Position numbers and translations under genes: made by a program. From Pseudoalteromonas sp. NBT06-2 (GTDB taxonomy: Bacteria; Pseudomonadota; Gammaproteobacteria; Enterobacterales; Alteromonadaceae): 64,000 bases of DNA. This document shows positions 1-7,748 of this stretch, piece after piece. How positions within the stretch are numbered: the stretch's first letter is position 1; every line of letters begins with the position of its first letter. The notes beneath the pieces were generated by a model. That model made no database searches. It worked only from the letters and a program-made list of their open reading frames with translations, and had not been told where the DNA came from. The stretch is from positions 38,962 to 102,961 of the forward strand of contig NZ_NQMR01000013.1 in the NCBI RefSeq assembly GCF_002276045.1. The letters run 5' to 3'.

Positions 1-239
1 TTCCCAAATAATTGAAAATACATATTTACCAAAGCAGATTTTTTATTTTTACTTTTAACCGCATTTAACTTTTGATCTTCAATTTTGCTTTGTATCCATC
101 GATGTTTTTTAATGATCAAATCATCAATATAAGACTTTGCCACAAAATGGGGTGCTAAAACGGTAACTTCAGAATTTTTGATATTAATTGAAATTGTTTT
201 ACGTTTGTAGCTTTTTTTTAAATGGTAATCTATAAACAA
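1..239 (-). CDS. YgjP/DUF45-type metal-dependent hydrolase, N-terminal part, cut by window edge
   Basis: Translating the minus strand from 239 gives an open frame of 79 codons that runs off the left edge. It contains KRKTISINIKNSEVTVLAP followed by a segment ending in HRWIQSKI, the usual N-terminal pattern of YgjP-like (DUF45, SprT-related) putative zinc metalloproteins; the HExxH part would lie outside the window. An in-frame TAA lies just upstream, and the first usable start I see is TTG at 239, preceded by AGAGA. The start is therefore unusual but forced by the upstream stop. The gene is divergent from the response regulator at 325. Substrate and role of this family are not known to me. 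Confidence 0.6.
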   Translation of the reverse strand, partial: MFIDYHLKKSYKRKTISINIKNSEVTVLAPHFVAKSYIDDLIIKKHRWIQSKIEDQKLNAVKSKNKKSALVNMYFQLFG

Positions 240-324
240 GGTGTTCTCTAATTAAATTTCTAACGCACTTTGAAGCTAAATAGTTTACTATTCATCATAG
301 TTAAAGGCTAAACAAATAAGTTAT

Positions 325-1980
325 ATGCTCAAAAAAGATATTATTAATTTTAAGGATAAAAAAGTTTTAATTGTAGATGATCAACGATCTTTTCAAACTT
401 TACTTAAAGGCATGCTATTTGGCTTAGGGGCAAGAAATATACATTTTGCAGATACTGGTGAATCGGCAATACAACAATGCATGACCGTAAAATTTGATCT
501 GTTATTTATAGATTATAATTTAGGTCTAGGGAAAAATGGCCGTCAACTATTAGAAGAACTCAAGGCCAGAAATTGCCTTGTTGTTGATGCTATCTATATG
601 ATTGTTTCAGGTGAAACAACTCGACCTATGGTTTTAGGGGCTGTTGAAGCGGAGCCGGATGATTATTTAATAAAGCCTTTCTCTCAAGGCCTATTAAAAA
701 AAAGAATTGATAAAGTTTATAGTAGAAAGTTGACATTAAAACCTGCGCTAATAGCCCTTTCAAACAATGACAAAAATTCTGCTATTGAAGAAGTAAATAA
801 AGTGATTTCACAAAATAATAGATATCGTCAATATTGTTTAAAACTATTATCTAACCTACATAAAGAAAAAAAAGATTTCAGCCTAGCAGAAAAAATACTG
901 GTCAATGAACTTAGTACCAAACGAGTCCCTTGGGCACTGATATCTTTGGCTGATATTTTTTACCAACAAAATCTATATAATGATGCACTTGAACTGTGTA
1001 ACGAAGTATTAGAGCAAAATAGGTTTCGTGTAGAAGCTCACGATATAAAAGCAAAGTGTTTATTGGCGTTAGGTGAAAAGAAATCGGCCTTAAAAACCAT
1101 TAAAAAAAGCTCATCTATTTCCCCTTACTCATTTACTCGACAATTTTTATTTGCAGATATTGCTAGGCAAAATAATGCATATAATAGCTTAGTAAATGCA
1201 TGTCAGTCATTATTAGTGATGAGTAAAAAATCAATTCACCAATCAATTGAGCACCAATTAAACTATATTCGCTCTTTACTCGAAGCTGCACAAAATACAG
1301 ATAATGTTCCGGATAAAGAGCATTATATAAAAGAAACTAAATTAGCAATACAACAAGCTAAAAATGAAAAAAAATTATTTGAAACAATTTCTTTTTCAAC
1401 ATTCGAAGCGTTATGCCAAGCAAGGATCAATGCTGTTCAAGGAAAATATTTAAATGCTAAAAAAGGTTTAGCTGATCTGCAGCTTAAATTAGAAGAAAAT
1501 GATGAAAGTTTATCTTTTGATTTATATCCAGAGTCTATTCTCACGCTAATGCAAATAGGTGAGTTTGAAGCTGCATCTGAACAGCAACAGAGTTTAAAAA
1601 ATAATAACTCTAATACTGCATTTGTAGAGGCGATGCTCACAGATCAAACAAAAAAATCTCAAGAGAGTATAAGTTTATTTGAGGAGCATAATAAAAAAGG
1701 CATTAGCGAATATAAAAAGGGCAATTTCAGCTTAGCAATAGAGTTTTTTGAAAACGCACTTAAATTTGCTCCAGTAAATACAGGAAGTACATTAAATTTA
1801 ATTCAAGCATTATTACAAGTATTACAACATTCTGAAAAAGATCATCAAAAAATAAATCAGAAATGTTTAGAAACATTTAAATTAGTTGATGGTATTAAGC
1901 TCCCTCACCTCCATAAAGAAAGATACATTAATTTAAGAAATGATTTCAAAAGAATTTCCGCAACCATAAAACAAAAATAA
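325..1980 (+). CDS. Response regulator with C-terminal TPR repeats
   Basis: This 551-residue protein starts with a receiver domain (about residues 12-130). The acidic pair D18/D19, the phospho-acceptor D63 in LLFIDYN, the switch serine S95 and K117 in LIKPF are all present, so it should accept a phosphate from a histidine kinase. The rest is helical and TPR-like (for example EKILVNELSTKRVPWALIS and residues 450-490 with YKKGNFSLAIEFFENAL), so output is probably by protein contact rather than DNA binding; no helix-turn-helix or enzymatic domain is visible. No kinase gene is adjacent. The family is seen in Vibrio, Shewanella and relatives, but its partner is not clear from the sequence. Confidence 0.8.
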   Translation: MLKKDIINFKDKKVLIVDDQRSFQTLLKGMLFGLGARNIHFADTGESAIQQCMTVKFDLLFIDYNLGLGKNGRQLLEELKARNCLVVDAIYMIVSGETTRPMVLGAVEAEPDDYLIKPFSQGLLKKRIDKVYSRKLTLKPALIALSNNDKNSAIEEVNKVISQNNRYRQYCLKLLSNLHKEKKDFSLAEKILVNELSTKRVPWALISLADIFYQQNLYNDALELCNEVLEQNRFRVEAHDIKAKCLLALGEKKSALKTIKKSSSISPYSFTRQFLFADIARQNNAYNSLVNACQSLLVMSKKSIHQSIEHQLNYIRSLLEAAQNTDNVPDKEHYIKETKLAIQQAKNEKKLFETISFSTFEALCQARINAVQGKYLNAKKGLADLQLKLEENDESLSFDLYPESILTLMQIGEFEAASEQQQSLKNNNSNTAFVEAMLTDQTKKSQESISLFEEHNKKGISEYKKGNFSLAIEFFENALKFAPVNTGSTLNLIQALLQVLQHSEKDHQKINQKCLETFKLVDGIKLPHLHKERYINLRNDFKRISATIKQK

Positions 1981-2053
1981 CTCACTGATTGATTTTTTAG
2001 CAAGCTGTTAGATTCCTGCTACCATTATATTAATATATATCATCCAATTTCTG

Positions 2054-3040
2054 ATGTTTATGACAGAAAAACCAAAATGTAAATACACTTCACCCGATGA
2101 ACAGCAATGCCAAGAAGTCGATATGGGCACAGGATTCTGTTTTTGGCATGATGAGAAATTTGATAAAAGTGGCCTTGATTTAAAGGATAAGCTAGAAAGA
2201 TATGCCAAATCAGGAGGTTTATTACGTGGTTTGAAATTAAAGCGTTCTATCTTAGATGGCTTAAATTTGGTTAAAAGAGGCTCAAAAGAAGGGTATGATT
2301 TAAGCGAAAGTGACTTTTATCGCGCTAGCTTAAAAGGTGCACACCTTTTCAATACTAAAATTGAAAATGCATCATTGATGAAAGCTAATTTAAAAGGCGC
2401 AAATTTACACTGCTGCAGTCTGCTTAATACTAACTTATTAGGTATCAAGTTATTTAGTGCACGAATAGATAATATAAAAATAGGAACAAATATATTACAA
2501 CAGAAGCAAGCTAAAAGTGCTATTAAGGAAGGTAAACTTGATGTTGCTTTAGATTATTATGAACAATCAGAGGAGATTTATAGAGATTTACGTAAAGCAG
2601 CTGAATTTCAGGGGTTGTTTGAATTATCGGGAAAATTTACTCATCAAGAGCTCATCATGAGGCGATATCGTTATCCAAAATGGTCTAAACGACGCATATT
2701 TTCTAAATTTATAGATGTCTTATGTGGTTATGGAGAAAAACCGTTAAATGTTATTTTCTTTTCACTATCTTTAATATTTTGTTGTGCAATATTATATTTT
2801 ATCTTCGGTGTCAGTTATGCCAACGATATTATCGGGTTTAGTTTAGATAACTCAGTAAGTGATAACTTCTCAGCATTATTGAATAGTTTATACTTTAGTA
2901 TTGTGACCTTTACTACTTTAGGTTATGGAGATATCACACCTGTTGGTTTATCAAGGCTCATAGCGGCCTGTGAAGCATTTTCAGGGAGTTTTACCTTAGC
3001 TTTATTTGTTGTTGTATTTGTCAAAAAACTAACACGTTAA
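2054..3040 (+). CDS. Pentapeptide-repeat protein with a two-TM potassium-channel domain
   Basis: The 328-residue product has three parts. Residues 1-45 hold a Cys/His cluster (KCKYTSPDEQQCQE and GFCFWHDE) that could bind a metal. Residues about 75-150 have pentapeptide-repeat character (ASLKGAHLFN, ASLMKANLKGANLH). The C-terminal 100 residues contain two membrane helices (about 233-256 and 303-325) flanking a pore loop with the potassium selectivity filter TTLGYGD (G290-D293), as in Ion_trans_2 channels. ATG codons at 2054 and 2060 are both possible starts. It probably conducts potassium across the inner membrane, with the soluble N-terminal half as a regulatory module; this gating role is inference. 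It stands alone between two terminators or gaps. Confidence 0.8.
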   Translation: MFMTEKPKCKYTSPDEQQCQEVDMGTGFCFWHDEKFDKSGLDLKDKLERYAKSGGLLRGLKLKRSILDGLNLVKRGSKEGYDLSESDFYRASLKGAHLFNTKIENASLMKANLKGANLHCCSLLNTNLLGIKLFSARIDNIKIGTNILQQKQAKSAIKEGKLDVALDYYEQSEEIYRDLRKAAEFQGLFELSGKFTHQELIMRRYRYPKWSKRRIFSKFIDVLCGYGEKPLNVIFFSLSLIFCCAILYFIFGVSYANDIIGFSLDNSVSDNFSALLNSLYFSIVTFTTLGYGDITPVGLSRLIAACEAFSGSFTLALFVVVFVKKLTR

Positions 3041-3316
3041 AAATTCAATTTAAGTTGCAATTTGCATCTGACTTACAAAAAACAAACATATAAATGTAAA
3101 GCTAATTATTTTTAAGAAAAATAATTGAGATCTGAGTTTCTGAATTTCTTTGCTTTTTTTAAACATTCTTAACTCTAACGCTCGACAATACTCTTTACTA
3201 AACATAATAAAAGTCCTTAGAATACTCCTTATATTTACTATGCATATTTAATGCCAATAATTGCTAGAATATAAAGTATTGACCAGTGAAATAATAATTA
3301 TGCATATAATAAACAT

Positions 3317-3343
3317 AAAAACCCAAGAAGACTTGGGCTTTTA
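3317..3343. terminator. Bidirectional rho-independent terminator
   Basis: The hairpin CCCAAG-AAGA-CTTGGG is flanked by A and T runs on both sides (AAAAA before, CTTTTATTT after). It can end transcripts from the channel gene on the plus strand and from sapC, through the repeat, on the minus strand. Confidence 0.7.
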
Positions 3344-3355
3344 TTTACACCACTA

Positions 3356-3622
3356 TATACCCAAGCCACTTGATAATGCTTGTTTCAGAATTTATCAGGT
3401 GAGTTAGCACAAGGCATATCATTTTAGGAATGCTTATTGCCTTTTAAACTGATGTAACGTAGTGATTACTTACCTGATAAACTCCCTACGGGCGGGTTTT
3501 AAATGGTCAACTACCGCGTTATTTATGTTGATAAGGGAATAACCATTAGCTGCAATAAATGTCTTGTATTTGACCATTTAAACTCCCACTGAAATCATGT
3601 ATTTCCAAGTAGCTTGAGTATA
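3356..3622. mobile_element. MITE-like element, copy 1 (267 bp)
   Basis: The segment is bounded by imperfect 17-bp terminal inverted repeats, TATACCCAAGCCACTTG on the left and the complement of TATACTCAAGCTACTTG on the right. It carries two nested inverted repeats: TTATCAGGTGA with TTACCTGATAA, and TTTAAATGGTCAA with TTGACCATTTAAA. It has no coding capacity. A second copy of the same length with about nine substitutions lies at 24247-24513, and a diverged relative at about 33711-33866. Termini that begin and end with TA suggest TA target duplication. It sits between the terminator and the end of sapC. The transposase that would move it is not in the window. Confidence 0.85.
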
Positions 3623-3629
3623 TATAAAT

Positions 3630-4331
3630 TTATACAGATTTAAGACGTGCTAAACGATTAACTTGATGCATTGAAGTTAAGAAAGAGTAAATTGGACCTA
3701 AATAGCCACGTTTACGAATATCTAAGAAATCTTCATCAGATAATTCATTTAATTTCTTTTCATCAATTAAATAAATACCGTTAATATCACGTTTTTCGCC
3801 TTTAATTTCTAATGTCAGAGTTTGAGCAGTTAACAGCTCTTTTTCTGCTAAAAATTTCGAAAATGCAGCTGTTACTTGAGAAAATTCAACAAAAGAAATT
3901 AAAGAGTCTTTACGACGTTTAAGGTAATCTGTTTCTTCACCTTTTTCATCAAATAAAGCTTGCCCTTCTTCTTCACCTACTAAATCACTTGATTCTACAA
4001 TACCTACGATTAGTTTTGTTTTATCTTCTGGCGTTGCTGACAATACTAATGGGTAACGTGTTAAAGCATGAGGTACGTATGTACCTTGCCATTGTTCATC
4101 TTTAACCATTAGGTTTTCACTTGGTTCTAAACCTAACATAGCAACAGGTTGAAATTCACCTGATTCTGAGTTTTTAACAAAAACGATTGGATACTCGTTT
4201 GCAACTCGTGAGAACTCATGTGCAACGATTGGCACTAAATGCTGAGTTTTAATGAATTCAATATTGATGCCATTTTTTATTTTTGTTTTAGCATGTGTTT
4301 GGTTATGTAAAGGTTGGATATTATCCGCCAT
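3630..4331 (-). CDS. SapC family protein
   Basis: The 233-residue protein matches the SapC family pattern: an N-terminal stretch ending in HEFSRVANEYPIVFVKN, then EFQPVAMLGLEPSENLMV, WQGTYVPHALTRYPLVLS and a C-terminal ISFVEFSQVTAAFSKF segment. There is no signal peptide or membrane helix. The name comes from a Campylobacter S-layer locus, but in Alteromonads, Caulobacters and Xanthomonads this family recurs beside TonB-dependent receptors and tryptophan-halogenase-family genes, as here; the biochemical function is unknown. It is divergent from the halogenase-family gene at 4552 and shares its 220-bp control region, which holds a LacI-type operator at 4496. Confidence 0.85.
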   Translation of the reverse strand: MADNIQPLHNQTHAKTKIKNGINIEFIKTQHLVPIVAHEFSRVANEYPIVFVKNSESGEFQPVAMLGLEPSENLMVKDEQWQGTYVPHALTRYPLVLSATPEDKTKLIVGIVESSDLVGEEEGQALFDEKGEETDYLKRRKDSLISFVEFSQVTAAFSKFLAEKELLTAQTLTLEIKGEKRDINGIYLIDEKKLNELSDEDFLDIRKRGYLGPIYSFLTSMHQVNRLARLKSV

Positions 4332-4495
4332 GGGTACTACTCTCCGTATAACAAATTGCCACTAAAGAATTAAGATTTGTGTGACATATAAAATAATGGC
4401 TCCATATTACATAACTTAATATGCCAGTCAATTAATTAGTGCTGCGAGTATGTAAACAAATTAAGAATCAATGTTGATATAACATAAACACAATT

Positions 4496-4509
4496 TGACA
4501 ACGCTGTCT
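4496..4509. promoter_or_regulatory. LacI-type operator upstream of halogenase-family gene 1
   Basis: TGACAACGCTGTCT matches the perfect 14-bp palindrome TGACAACGCTGTCA, found at two other control regions of this locus, in 13 of 14 positions. It lies 43 bp upstream of the 4552 start and in the divergent sapC region, and has the central CG of LacI-family sites. Confidence 0.75.
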
Positions 4510-4551
4510 TTAATATTTAAATTACATTAATAATAAAGTGGTGATTTAAAA

Positions 4552-6090
4552 ATGAAAAAAGTTAAAAGTGTAAATGTAATTGGGGGCGGTACATCAGGCT
4601 GGCTTAGTGCAGCAATGTTAGCTAGTTCTTTTAAGAAAACAGGCCTTGATATTACTGTTCATTTAATTGAATCAGAAAACATCCCTACAATTGGCGTTGG
4701 CGAAGGCACCTTCCCCACTATCGTAAATACCTTACATGATATCGGGTTAAGCGAAAAAGACTTTTTTTCACAATGTGATGCGAGCTTTAAACAAGGCGCA
4801 CAATTTTGTAATTGGTTACATGAACCCGATAAACAAAAGCACAGCTATTACCATCCATTTGATCCAACAGCGATGCCAAAAGGTATAGACTTATCTGCAT
4901 ATTGGGTTAGAAATAAAATCAATAACAAAACTTCAAACGATTTTGCTCACTCAGTGTGTCTTCAGGCACACTTATGTGATCAAAATTTAGCGCCTAAAGA
5001 TTTAAATACGCCAGAATATGCCTGGATGGCAAAATATGCATATCATTTAGATGCAGCTAAATTAGGTAAATTAGTGAAAAAGCACGCTATGACAAATTTA
5101 GGGGTAATTCACTCTTTTGCTGATATCACAGAAGTAAAACTTGATGACGATGGTTTTATTGAATCTGTCATTGCAGATGAAAATACTGTATTTTCGGCTG
5201 ATTTTTTTGTTGATTGTACAGGATTCTCTTCTTTGCTATTAAGTAAAGCACTCAAAGTCCCCTTCATAGAAAAAAGTAAGTACTTGTCAGTTAATCGTGC
5301 TGTTACCCTACAAGTTCCTTATGAGAACCTTGAAACCCCCATCCCAACGCATACGATTTCAACAGCGCAAGAAGCTGGTTGGATTTGGGATATCAGCTTA
5401 CAATCGAGGCGAGGCACAGGTTATGTTTATTCATCTGAACATACAACACCTGAACGGGCAGAGGAATTGCTACTAAAATATTTAAATATTCCTGCTAGTG
5501 ATGACATTAAACTCCGACATTTAAGTTTTGATGTCGGACATAGAGAAAAGTCATGGGAGAAAAACTGTGTTGCCATAGGCTTCTCGAGTGGATTTATTGA
5601 ACCTTTAGAAGCAACAGCCATTGCGATGGTAGAAGCCGGAGTTCGCTCTCTAGCGGCGAGATTTCCACAAAGTCGCGAAGCCATGAAAACAAGGCAAAAA
5701 CAATACAACGCAATTTTCACACAAAGATGGAATAACATTATTGATTTTGTAAAGTTGCATTACTGCTTAACAAATCGAAAAGACTCGCAATTCTGGGTTG
5801 ATCAAACAAACCCTAAAACCATACCTGAAACTTTGCAAGATAAGCTTGAAGCATGGAAGCATTATGGTGCCACAGAAGGCGACTTTCCAAACAAATATGA
5901 CATATTCAATATTTCAAGTTGGCAATATATCATCTACGGCATGGAGTATTTTCCTAAATATATAGAGTGCGGGACTTTACCTGATGAAATATTAGATAAA
6001 GCCTTTGAATCAATACAGTTGATGAGAAAAAGTGCTGAAATAAAGCTCGATACAAACAGAAAATTGATCGAACTCTACTCAGGTAAGTAA
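4552..6090 (+). CDS. Tryptophan-halogenase-family flavoprotein 1
   Basis: This 512-residue protein has the N-terminal FAD dinucleotide-binding motif VIGGGTSGWL (residues 9-18), the GVGEGTFPTI motif (48-57), and K80 in ASFKQ at the position of the catalytic lysine of PrnA-type halogenases. The signature WxWxIP appears as W277-I-W-D-I281 followed by Ser instead of Pro, and FIEPLEATAI (about 348-356) supplies the conserved glutamate region. It should bind FADH2 and may activate chloride or bromide, but the substrate is unknown. Homologues in sugar-utilisation loci are not shown to halogenate tryptophan. An operator at 4496 implies control by the LacI protein at 13603. It is convergent with its paralogue at 6124-7662, only 33 bp away. 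Confidence 0.9.
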   Translation: MKKVKSVNVIGGGTSGWLSAAMLASSFKKTGLDITVHLIESENIPTIGVGEGTFPTIVNTLHDIGLSEKDFFSQCDASFKQGAQFCNWLHEPDKQKHSYYHPFDPTAMPKGIDLSAYWVRNKINNKTSNDFAHSVCLQAHLCDQNLAPKDLNTPEYAWMAKYAYHLDAAKLGKLVKKHAMTNLGVIHSFADITEVKLDDDGFIESVIADENTVFSADFFVDCTGFSSLLLSKALKVPFIEKSKYLSVNRAVTLQVPYENLETPIPTHTISTAQEAGWIWDISLQSRRGTGYVYSSEHTTPERAEELLLKYLNIPASDDIKLRHLSFDVGHREKSWEKNCVAIGFSSGFIEPLEATAIAMVEAGVRSLAARFPQSREAMKTRQKQYNAIFTQRWNNIIDFVKLHYCLTNRKDSQFWVDQTNPKTIPETLQDKLEAWKHYGATEGDFPNKYDIFNISSWQYIIYGMEYFPKYIECGTLPDEILDKAFESIQLMRKSAEIKLDTNRKLIELYSGK

Positions 6091-6123
6091 TATTATTTAG
6101 CTGTACTTACCAAGTAAATGCAG

Positions 6124-7662
6124 CTAAATTTTTTGCATCCCAAATTGATTGATTTTGTTTATTAACTCTCTATGCTTAGGTAGTTCATTTACTAAAGCAT
6201 TAGCATGCTTCTTCACTTGCTCCGCATCAGATTTTGCTTTTGTGTAATAATTTTTACTTAAATTATTAATAGAAGTCTGGTACTTCATGCCATATAGCAC
6301 ATACAAAAAGTTTTCAACATCAAAGATTTCAAACTTTGAAAAGAAATCAGAAGCTTTAGGTGAAAATGATTGCCAATGTAATAACAGCTGTTTTAAATGC
6401 TCTGAAATACCTTCTTCTTTTTTGTTATCTAGCCAAAATTGTGAATCAGTCCTATCTGAAATACAGTAATGTAACTTAATAAAATCTATTACTCTATCCC
6501 AGCAATATGTAATGCGCTTGTTATACATTTTAGATAAGTGCTCATACTGAATTTGTTCATCTGGAAAATTTTGTGCTAATTGTTTGGCACAAAAATCAGC
6601 AAGTAGAATAGCAGTGGCTTCTAAGGGTTCAACAAATCCTTGAGATAATCCAATCGCAACACAGTTTTTATGCCAAAATTTTTCTAAGTACCCTATATTC
6701 ATTGGAATACTGCGATGGGGTAATTCAGATAAATCTTTATCTAAATATTTTGCTAACTTTTCTTTTGCAAGACTTTCATTCATATACTTTGATGAAAATA
6801 CAAAGCCTACGCCTCTTCTTTTTGGTAGCGCGATATCCCAAATCCAACCAGCTTGGTGCGCGGTTGCGATAGTATATGATGGGATGTCATCTTCACTATT
6901 CGTAGGAACTTGCACAACAATCGCAGTATCGATCAGTAATTCGTTTGATTTATCGATAAATTTCACATCTAGGTTTTTTCTCATAAGAAATGAGCTGAAA
7001 CCAGAACAATCAATATAAAAGTCAAACTCAGTATCATCTTTACAATTATCAGAATCTAATTTAAGTGATTTTATTGAACCATCTTCTTTAAGGTTGACAT
7101 CAGTAACATTTGCTAATCGATGTGTCACATTAAATTTTTCACACGCATTTTTAGCTAATAATTGTGCAAATTTCTTTGCATTTAAATGATAGCCATAAGT
7201 TGTTGTGCCTTGATATTCTGGAGTCGATATTGTTTTAGGCCCAAGCCCAGCATCACAAATTGCACCTTGAAATGATGCGATATCAGCAAATGGTATTTTT
7301 TTATCTGTCGATAGCCAAAATGGCGCTAAATCATCACCTAAAGGAAAAGGGTAATCAAATAAGTGATGGTAGTAGTTATTTTCACCATGATTATTTTTAT
7401 CTAACCAATTTACAAACTTTATAGATTGTTTGAATGTCACATCACATTGTTGAACAAAATCAGTTTCCGATATGCCAAAACTTTTTAAAGTTTCACGCAT
7501 CATTGGGACAGTGCCCTCACCTACACCAATCGATGGTATATCTGGTGATTCAATTAAAGTAAGTGATGTATTTAAGCGTTCTAAAAGCGCTTTCCCTAAA
7601 TGATTTGCTACTAACCAGCCAGCTGTGCCACCACCTACAATTGCAATTTTTTTAATATTCAT
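6124..7662 (-). CDS. Tryptophan-halogenase-family flavoprotein 2
   Basis: This is a 512-residue paralogue of the gene at 4552, with the FAD motif IVGGGTAGWL at residues 8-17, GVGEGTVPMM, K78 in VTFKQ, GWIWDIALPKRRG in place of WxWxIP, and FVEPLEATAI near residue 350. All presumed catalytic positions are kept except the Pro of WxWxIP, as in gene 1. It lies downstream of the TonB-dependent receptor on the same strand, but a strong terminator (7704-7729) stands between them, so expression may be by read-through or from a promoter I cannot locate. The two copies presumably act on related substrates or on one complex; this is inference. Confidence 0.9.
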   Translation of the reverse strand: MNIKKIAIVGGGTAGWLVANHLGKALLERLNTSLTLIESPDIPSIGVGEGTVPMMRETLKSFGISETDFVQQCDVTFKQSIKFVNWLDKNNHGENNYYHHLFDYPFPLGDDLAPFWLSTDKKIPFADIASFQGAICDAGLGPKTISTPEYQGTTTYGYHLNAKKFAQLLAKNACEKFNVTHRLANVTDVNLKEDGSIKSLKLDSDNCKDDTEFDFYIDCSGFSSFLMRKNLDVKFIDKSNELLIDTAIVVQVPTNSEDDIPSYTIATAHQAGWIWDIALPKRRGVGFVFSSKYMNESLAKEKLAKYLDKDLSELPHRSIPMNIGYLEKFWHKNCVAIGLSQGFVEPLEATAILLADFCAKQLAQNFPDEQIQYEHLSKMYNKRITYCWDRVIDFIKLHYCISDRTDSQFWLDNKKEEGISEHLKQLLLHWQSFSPKASDFFSKFEIFDVENFLYVLYGMKYQTSINNLSKNYYTKAKSDAEQVKKHANALVNELPKHRELINKINQFGMQKI

Positions 7663-7703
7663 TTAGTAATCCATTTCGCTAGTTATATCTTTATCTATCA
7701 TAC

Positions 7704-7729
7704 AAAAAAACCCGGACAATGCCGGGTTT
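7704..7729 (-). terminator. Rho-independent terminator after the TonB-dependent receptor
   Basis: Read on the minus strand, AAACCCGG-CATTGT-CCGGGTT is followed by a run of seven T. It lies 19 bp past the receptor stop codon and before the halogenase-family gene 2, so it should reduce transcription of the latter relative to the receptor. Confidence 0.85.
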
Positions 7730-7748
7730 ATTATAATATAAATTACTT

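Noticed and set aside
3041..3316. Small RNA or gene between the channel gene and the terminator
   Set aside because: No start with a ribosome site, promoter pair or stable fold other than the terminator could be identified.
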